Made by a program: the position numbers and the translations under genes. DNA of 64,000 nt from Pilatotrama ljubarskyi (taxonomy: Eukaryota > Basidiomycota > Agaricomycetes > Polyporales > Polyporaceae). Every line of letters begins with the position of its first letter. The first letter of the stretch is position 1. Location: assembly GCA_022385805.1 (NCBI GenBank), contig MU277758.1, positions 35,819 to 99,818 on the forward strand, read 5' to 3'. The notes under the pieces were generated by a model. It did no database searches, had not been told where the DNA came from, and saw nothing but the letters and a program-made list of their open reading frames with translations. Shown one piece after another: positions 57,903-64,000 of the stretch.

Positions 57903-58394
57903 CTACGACTGCGGGGTCGGAATCAGCTTGTTGTAGTAGATATCGTCTCCGAACTCCCAGTGCTCCCTTTCCTCCGCCAACTTCGCGCGGATTTGAGCGG
58001 TATCAACAGGGTAGATCCTGACTTTATCCGCGTGCTCCTGCAACTCCCGCAGCACCTCGATGACCCAGGTTTGACAGTTCCACTTGGGATCGTTGCGGAC
58101 GATAGTCACCGCAGTTGCAAGATGAGTCTCCAACCACCGCACATTGTCGGAGGTGAGACTGGCTTCTCCTAACACCTCGCCCACCTCGCAGCCACCGCAG
58201 AGCGTCTTCGACGCTAGTATAGGTACCTCCTTCGTGTGATATCCATAGGAGGCGGTACCACCCACGATTTGGAAGATACGAGTACGGGGGTTACTCGGGA
58301 TTGCGGCGACGAGAGCCCAGTGGCAATCGGGTAGTCCTTCGCGAATGTACTCGGCGATACAGAGCTTGATTCTTGGAGGATTAGAGTCGCTCAT
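57903..58394 (-). CDS. uncharacterised protein with HW and NCQxW motifs, copy 1
   Basis: Single exon, 163 residues, start MSDSNPPRIKLCIAEYI. The frame is open upstream to 58526, but the chosen ATG gives the same length as the paralogue at 58893. Shared features in order: CHWALVAAIP (residues about 24-33), FQIVGGT, a CGGCEVGEV block, a WLET-like segment, then WNCQTWVIEVLREL, and a C-terminal LAEEREHWE helix. An early His-Trp and a later Cys-Gln-x-Trp-Val is the arrangement seen in circularly permuted papain-like folds (LRAT/NlpC-like), so a cysteine hydrolase or transferase activity is conceivable, as inference only. No signal peptide. Convergent with kinase copy 2. Confidence 0.7.
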   Translation of the reverse strand: MSDSNPPRIKLCIAEYIREGLPDCHWALVAAIPSNPRTRIFQIVGGTASYGYHTKEVPILASKTLCGGCEVGEVLGEASLTSDNVRWLETHLATAVTIVRNDPKWNCQTWVIEVLRELQEHADKVRIYPVDTAQIRAKLAEEREHWEFGDDIYYNKLIPTPQS

Positions 58395-58892
58395 CGTTGC
58401 AGTAGTAGAGGGGATCGTGTGGTGAGAGGCGCGGGTGAGTGGTTGGCTCTGCAGGATGCGGGGACTGACAAGACCGGATACCATCAGCTTCGATGTACAT
58501 GAGGGCGAAGGCGAAGGCGAGGACAAGCACGCTGCTTCGTCTCAGCTTCTAGGCCCTGGCTAGCGCTGCTCTTCGCGTCCCAATTGTATTCTCACCTCCG
58601 CACGGCGGGCACGCGTGCATCATGGCTGTCGGATATCCGGATGGCTACTGACTGTCCGGTTTGGTCATGCGACTGCTGCCAAGGGCTTATCAGCGCGATC
58701 CGCGATGCAGGACCGATGTAGCGTCCAGGGCTTGGTTCAGGACCCGTTTCGACGAGCGGCCTGCGGTTTCGCTGCTACCATCTCACCTCCTTTGCGGTGT
58801 AGGCGGGACTTGCAACTTGACCGTCAGGAGTACGAAAACAACTTCAATTTCAACGCACTCACCCACGACTCCTCACGCTGCGCTGTGGTAAC
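58395..58892. promoter_or_regulatory. divergent promoter region of the HW/CQxW pair
   Basis: About 500 bp between two paralogues read away from each other. No gene or clear TATA element is seen. Confidence 0.4.
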
Positions 58893-59381
58893 ATGGCTCT
58901 AACCGTCGCTCCTGGGAGACACCTCCTGGTCGTCGCACAGCAGGACCTCCAGGGCCACCATCGCCGCACTGAGCACTGGGCCCTCGCCGTCCTCGCGCCC
59001 CCAAGCCATGCCGCCGACATCCTCCAGCTCGCGGGTAACATGGACACCTTCCACTTCGAGTCCTTCCACGTCCCGGACATCCTCAAGATCACCGAGCTTT
59101 GTGGCGGTTGCCCGGTGGGCGACATCGCAGCGGAAGGCGGCGTCAAGCGGCTCCGCGAGTTGTTGAAAGGGCAGCGTGTCGTGCATCAGGACCGGATGTG
59201 GGACTGCCAGGATTGGGTCCTCGAGGCGATCCGGGCGCTGAAGGAGCAAAGCGCGGATTGGATCGCGATCGATAGCGGGTTCACGGAGCGAGGGCTGAGG
59301 GCGAAGTTGAGGGACGAGAAGGAGATATGGGAGCGGGCGGACAACCATTACTTCGAGCGACTTCTTGCGGAATCAGCTTGA
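58893..59381 (+). CDS. uncharacterised protein with HW and DCQxW motifs, copy 2
   Basis: Single exon, 162 residues, start MALTVAPGRHLLVVAQQD. Matches copy 1 along its length: EHWALAVLAPP, LQLAGN, LCGGCPVGDI, LRELLKGQRVV, then WDCQDWVLEAIRAL, and LRDEKEIWERADNHYFERLL. Both the HW pair and the CQxW cysteine are kept although the sequences are otherwise quite diverged, which argues that these residues matter. Cytosolic by appearance. Function is unknown; a permuted papain-like fold is an inference. Confidence 0.7.
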   Translation: MALTVAPGRHLLVVAQQDLQGHHRRTEHWALAVLAPPSHAADILQLAGNMDTFHFESFHVPDILKITELCGGCPVGDIAAEGGVKRLRELLKGQRVVHQDRMWDCQDWVLEAIRALKEQSADWIAIDSGFTERGLRAKLRDEKEIWERADNHYFERLLAESA

Positions 59382-59853
59382 AGGCGCGATGCGAGACGCT
59401 GTGCGACCCACGACCACCGATCTGGGACGAATTGGTGAGGGTGAGCGATCTCCATTCTGCAAATCATGCCCCCTGAGCGCACCTACCAGACCCGAATCTC
59501 TCCGGGTTAACGCATCAGGAGGGGAATCATGACGCCACATAACCTCCGAGTTCTCTTATAACCGATACACATGCATCCACTACCAACACGATCTCTGCTG
59601 ATTGAGCTGCACCATACACAAGTCGTACTCGGCCCTTGAGGGATTCAGCAGTACATACGCAGAACGTCAAAGCCGACGCCGATCACGCTCGCGAATAGAG
59701 CAAGACGAGGGTATCATTGAAGAGATACATCCCTGTCCGTACCTTCAAAACGCAGACCCCTGTCCTTACCGCTTCCTATCCAGAATACAAGCACCGTTTA
59801 CATACTGCTTCTGCTCGCATCTTAGTCACACGAGCAGAACAACGCGTCCGCGC
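59382..59853. other. intergenic, convergent 3' ends
   Basis: No gene is seen between copy 2 and coronin. Confidence 0.5.
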
Positions 59854-61820
59854 TCAGCTCTCCAGCAGCGCGGCAGCAGCCTTGCGCGCGTTCGCGCGCA
59901 CGGCCTCGACTTGCAGCTCGAGGTTGCGGATCTTCTCGCGCGCATCGCGCAGCTCGGACGTGAGCCGCGCGTTTTCCTCCTTGAGGGCAGCGACCGTACC
60001 ATCCTATGGGTACTGATCAGCTGATGCATCTATACGAAGCGGCGCATACGTACGTCAGAAGGGATGGTTTGCGAACGCGCAGGTGCGCGCTGCTCGGAAG
60101 GCTCGGGTTTGGCGGGTGTGGGCGCCGGGGGCTCCTCGTGCACAGCGATGACCGGAGCGGGTGCAGCAGCAGGCGGCGGTGCGGACGTCGTCTTTGTCGG
60201 CGCGGGTGCAGCAGCGGGGGTGGACGGAATAGAGAGCGGGGTGGCGCCGCTGCTGATCGAGCCGTCCTCGAGGGAGACGAGCTTGGGCGGGGCGGTCTTG
60301 CCAGCGAAGAACTCGGATGCGCTAAGGGCGGGCTCAGCAGAGGGGGCGGGCGGGTAGATGTCCGACTGGAAGGAGTCGGACTGTGGCGAAGAGACGATCT
60401 CAATGTCAGGTACGGCGCAGCAGATAAAGAGGCTAACCTTTCGAGGGACGATGAAGGCGATAGCCTCAATAGACGACGCGGCGACCTTGTAGGCGCGCGC
60501 AATCTCGCAATCGCTGACGCTGAGACCGCGGCGAGGCAGGAAGCACATGCCACGCTGAGGTTCCGAGGACTTGTACTCGGAGAGGGGGAAGAGGTTGTCG
60601 TTCTCGTACTCGTAGTAGCGGATGTTGCCGTCACTACAGGCCAAGGAATGAGTAAAAGAGGGGAAAACATAGGCACGAGATGACCTCACCCTTTGCCAGC
60701 TGCAGAACCAAGCATGAGCGAAGGGTTTCAGCAGAGGAAAGCGATGCGAACATACCGAGGAAGAGAATGTTGTTGTCCGTCCAGAACGGCATGAGGACGC
60801 CGGAGGTCTGATCGATGGTGATGGTCTTGACGTTGCTGAGGCTGCCGGTCTCCCAAATGGCGGCCTGGCGGTCGCTCATCTTGCTGAAGCCCGTGGTCGC
60901 GATACGGTCCCTGTCACCCATCCAGACGACGCGCGCACCCTGGACCGAGGTCAGCATGACACGGCAGGGTCGATCACACGAGCACCGACCTTGATACCGC
61001 CGTGACCCTCGCCAACGCGGACGGGGTCGCCGCCCGCACGAGGGTCGAAGAGACGAATCTTCCTGTCTCTGCACGTGGTCGCGAGTATGGTGCCGGCCGG
61101 GTTCCAGGCGAGGCTCTGGATCGCGTCGCCGTGGCCGCCCAGGACGGACTTTGCGTGCTCAGGACTGGCGAGGTCCCAGAGCTTGACGACGTGGTCACCG
61201 GTGGAGGTAGCGAGGACGTTATTGGCGGTCGGGTGAAAGAGGACATGTCCGACGCGGCGGGGAGAGACGTCGATGCGCGCGACGGGATCGAAGTCCTGGG
61301 GCTCCCAGCCGTCCAGGCCCCATCCTTCGAATGCGCTTGACTCGACCTTCCAGATGAGGGTCTTACCATCCTCGCCGGCGGACGCGACGACGGAATCGTT
61401 GAACGGAGACCAGTCAGTGTCAAGGACGGGGCCGGTGTGGCTGCGTGCGAGGGGAATGAGGTCGGGAAGCTTGGAGGGGAAGCCGGTAGGGAGCGGCGTG
61501 AAGGGGTTGGGTAGAGGAAGGATGGCAAATGCGCCTCCGCCGGATGCGTTCCAGTTGAGGGAGATGTAGCGCTGCGAGGCGAGTGAGCGCGACACGGACG
61601 ACGGGGGGAGCAGGCGGGACGACACGTACGGTGGAGGCGGCGATGATGTTGGTGTCCCAGGCGCTGTTGGTGACCTTCACGTTGTCATATCCGTACTCCT
61701 TCTTGCCCTGCTGGCCAAAGACGTGGCTGCAACGCGCAGCGATGGTTGGAGACGCGACGGGCTGCGCTGCGACACGAGCGGGACGTACCGGTACTTGGAT
61801 GCGCGCACGAAACGAGACAT
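59854..61820 (-). CDS. CRN1: coronin (WD40 actin-binding protein)
   Basis: F-actin binding protein that works with cofilin and Arp2/3 in actin turnover. Start at 61820: MSRFVRASKYR spliced to HVFGQQGKKEYGYDNVKVT, the family's signature head. A seven-bladed WD40 propeller follows: SLNWNASGGGAFAILPL, HTGPVLDTDWSPFNDSVVAS with DGKTLIWKV, VGHVLFHPTANNVLATS with VVKLWDL, HGDAIQSLAWNPAGTILATT, VVWMGDRDRIATTGFSKMSD with RQAAIWE, then GNIRYYEYENDNLFPLSEY and RGMCFLPRRGLSVSDCEIAR. A Pro/Ala-rich linker leads to a C-terminal coiled coil (ALKEENARLTSELRDAREKI, LELQVEAVRANARKAAAA), which oligomerises coronins. Several short introns. Divergent from the HNH gene across 164 bp. Confidence 0.95.
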
Positions 61821-61984
61821 GGCGCTCTCCTACAATCACGTCGGTCCGACCGCGGGTGTCGAGTGCAGCGGAAGGTGCGAGGAAAGCGAGATGGACGAGA
61901 TCAAGAAGTGCAGTTGTAGTAGGAGTAGTACTTTAAGTAACTCGAGCAGCGCCTCCGAACCCTAACCTCACCCTTCTCTGTCGC
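61821..61984. promoter_or_regulatory. divergent promoter region coronin / HNH gene
   Basis: Only 164 bp separate the two start codons, so regulatory elements are probably shared. Confidence 0.5.
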
Positions 61985-63297
61985 ATGCCGCCAGTAACGA
62001 CCGCGGCTCTCCCTTCTGCTCTCGAGGCAGCACAAATCCTGCCTCCCGATGCTGCTACGTCGCTCGCTCTCTATTCCACCGTCGTCCTTCCTGCAGAGCA
62101 GGCCGCGTTGAACGCCGCCCACCAGCTCATCCATGCGCGCGTTGTGGGCTACCTGCTTCTCTATGCCCCCTCTTCGCACGCGCGTCGGACGCTCGAGTCG
62201 GAAGTCGCCCTCTGCCAGACCACGCGAGATCCCCATCCCGCCCTCTTCGAGATCGGCGCAAAGTACGTCAGGCATCTCATCGTCTTATGTGAGTTTTCTC
62301 TTCTCCGATCAACAACCGTCGTGAATCCGTCGGAAACCATCTGCCAGTCAGAGAGTCGCGAGGAAGAACACCCACCCCGTCCGACGACCCATCACAGCCT
62401 GCGTCCGATCCTCCAGGGCAGGATCTCCTCTCAGATTTGCAGCGTGTCCCGCGTGACCACTCAAGTGCGAAAGCTCTCGTACGTACTCCCTTGCACCAAT
62501 GCACTCATTGTCAACATGATCTCCCATCAGGCACTCCGACGGGACGCCTACCGATGCATGGTCACCGGCAGAATCGACACCGACTCCTTTCTCGCCGGCC
62601 TTACCACCCTGGTTGATGGAGAGAGCCCCGGCAGCACCAATTGCTGTCACATCTTTCCAGACTCCCTTGGGAGCATCAATGTTGCTGGTGCAACAGAACC
62701 CAGGGTGAGTTGTACTGCGGTCGTGGTTGCGAATTTGATCTTTTACTGACCTTTGCTTCAGGACCGCGAACCGGCCACGGTATGGTCAATACTGACTCGC
62801 TTTGGGTATCAAGATATCTGCGAAGAACTCGACTTCGCAAGCACGAAAGCTAACCTGCACCGACTCGAGAACATCATGACACTTGATGTGACTGTCCGCG
62901 ATGCCTTTGACCAGATGAATATGTGGTTTGAAGCAATTGATGGGCGGGTGCGTCTCACAACTCCCATTTTGTATTCTGAAGTAATTGATCACGGGAGCGT
63001 GCCCGGCAGGAGAACACATACAAGATTGTTCTTGCGGCTAAAGTGCAGCGTCTAGCCAAGTTCCTTACACCGGAGCAGGTGACGTTCACGTCTGATCACC
63101 CCGAATTACCGCTTCCTAGCCCCAAGTACCTCCGTGTCCATGCGGCATGCTGCAGGGTTGCGCACATGTCAGGGGCTGCAGAACACCTGGACCTTATTTT
63201 TCGTGACATGGAGGACTTGAAGGTCTTGGCCCATGATGGCACTTCTGCTGATGTACTGTCCATTGCTCTTCACAGCCATCTGGCAGCTGTAATTTAG
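61985..63297 (+). CDS. HNH-nuclease-domain protein
   Basis: Exons splice in frame from MPPVTTAALPSALEAAQILP to a stop at 63297. The first about 100 residues are helical and of unknown role. After two introns comes ALRRDAYRCMVTGRIDTDSF, with CCHIFPDSL and, after another intron, LHRLENIMTLDVTVRDAFDQ, MNMWFEA, ENTYKIV. RCxxTG, the CHIFP histidine, and the NIMTLDVTVRDAFD block form an HNH_2-like (His-Me finger) nuclease core as found in many Agaricomycete proteins. The usual pair of zinc-type CxxC motifs is not seen. The C-terminal 80 residues (YLRVHAACCRVAHMSGAAEH) are conserved-looking but unassigned. Whether it cuts DNA is unknown. The segment between introns 1 and 2 is Ser/Pro/Asp-rich. Confidence 0.8.
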
Positions 63298-63366
63298 TAT
63301 TGATTTAGTTGTACAGTCAGGCTGGGCAGAAAGCTTTGGCCCGACAAAAAGCTTATGAGCCAAGTA

Positions 63367-64000
63367 TGTTAGGACACGTGCTGTGGAGGCCGGGGGACCG
63401 GAGGAGTTCCGGGGAGTTTCGGCTATGACACGAAGGGTTGGGGACTTGGCGAAACTACTAGTAACGCCCTGAGCGGCCTCGTCTAGTGTCCCCTATTTGC
63501 TGCAGCACATTGACAAGGTTATGGGAGCCTGAAGGAGTTCCAACAAATGAGAGAGCGGAGTTCTGGGATGAGAGCAACGAGGAGAAAGGAAGGATGGATT
63601 GGCAGGAGTAAGTACAGGGATAGCACGAGGAGTAAGCAGGGAAGTAGCCGAGAGCAACGAGGGAGTAACGAGGTATCCGAACTGAGGCAAACACTACTAC
63701 CAGCGCGCTATTTATACTAAGTAGCCCCAACAAATACACAGGGTCAAAAGTCGTGTAGGTGAGAGTTAGAGATGCACTAAGCGCCGGGGGGCTGAATTAA
63801 GCGCTGATGGGCGGGCAGCAAAACAGTGATGGGCAGCCACTTTGTGATGGGAATGTCTCCTGTTGAGCAGGGCTTGGCACGCAGCGGAAAGCCCACTAGG
63901 CTCAGCTTACCTGTGGAGCACTTGGTAGAGGCACACGTAGTGGTTGAGGATAGAAAGCGACTTAGAGATCCGCTCCTACAGAGCGGTCTTATATACTACT
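63367..64000 (-). mobile_element. probable LTR (solo or edge of an element), incomplete at window end
   Basis: The plus strand reads TGTTAGGACACGTG at 63367; on the minus strand this is a typical LTR 3' end (CCTAACA). Upstream on that strand lies TATAAATAG (63708-63716), as in an LTR promoter, and no cellular gene is recognised. The matching LTR start would lie beyond 64000. It begins only 70 bp after the HNH gene stop codon. A minus-strand open frame 63458-63739 has no known domain. Confidence 0.35.

Noticed and set aside
1..64000. CRISPR arrays, prokaryotic operons, prophage or plasmid features
   Set aside because: No regularly spaced repeats or prokaryotic gene organisation; intron-rich genes show a fungal nuclear genome.

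Overview
The window is a piece of a filamentous basidiomycete genome, most likely an Agaricomycete (Polyporales-like, by inference). Nearly every gene is broken by several introns of about 48-70 nt with GTRNGY donors. Intact genes are GC-rich, and the lineage-restricted families seen here (DUF6533 membrane proteins, F-box proteins, APH-like kinases, an MGRWTQYDE protein, HNH proteins) are typical of mushroom-forming fungi. There are no prokaryotic features, and I found no rRNA, tRNA or CRISPR array.

Left part (1-15 kb): after a gene-free stretch come SYS1 (Golgi membrane protein) and a divergent MYND zinc-finger gene, a small conserved MGRWTQYDE protein, a truncated and a full F-box/LRR gene in tandem, and two DUF6533 transmembrane genes on the minus strand. 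HSP78, the mitochondrial Hsp100 disaggregase, follows at 15.5-18.8 kb. A Tc1/mariner element with clear inverted repeats and TA target sites lies just downstream; a 925-base run of N removes most of its transposase.

Middle part (22-34 kb): an MFS transporter, an arrestin-like protein, ABP1 (actin-patch ADF-H/SH3 protein) divergent from a mitochondrial carrier, and a small secreted cysteine-containing protein. A decayed copy of the secreted protein lies 7 kb away.

34-43.7 kb: a gene-poor block with a second set of DUF6533 genes on the minus strand (two intact, one with a scrambled signature) separated by about 1 kb spacers. With the 10-15 kb pair this makes at least five copies in one orientation.

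Right part (43.7-64 kb) is dense and mostly housekeeping: an FAD-dependent (DAO) oxidoreductase, a kinase-like remnant, a ketopantoate-reductase-like enzyme, mitochondrial GCVT divergent from ALG5, an ETT1/NRO1-like protein, a tandem pair of APH-like kinases, a pair of small proteins sharing an HW...CQxW pattern, coronin divergent from an HNH-nuclease protein, and a probable LTR at the right edge. The housekeeping genes serve separate pathways (Golgi traffic, mitochondrial proteostasis, glycine cleavage, N-glycan precursors, actin). The accessory genes show repeated local duplication and decay.

Gene models were spliced by eye from GT-AG signals and reading-frame continuity. Exon limits are given where the splice closed in frame; otherwise only the outer limits are meant.
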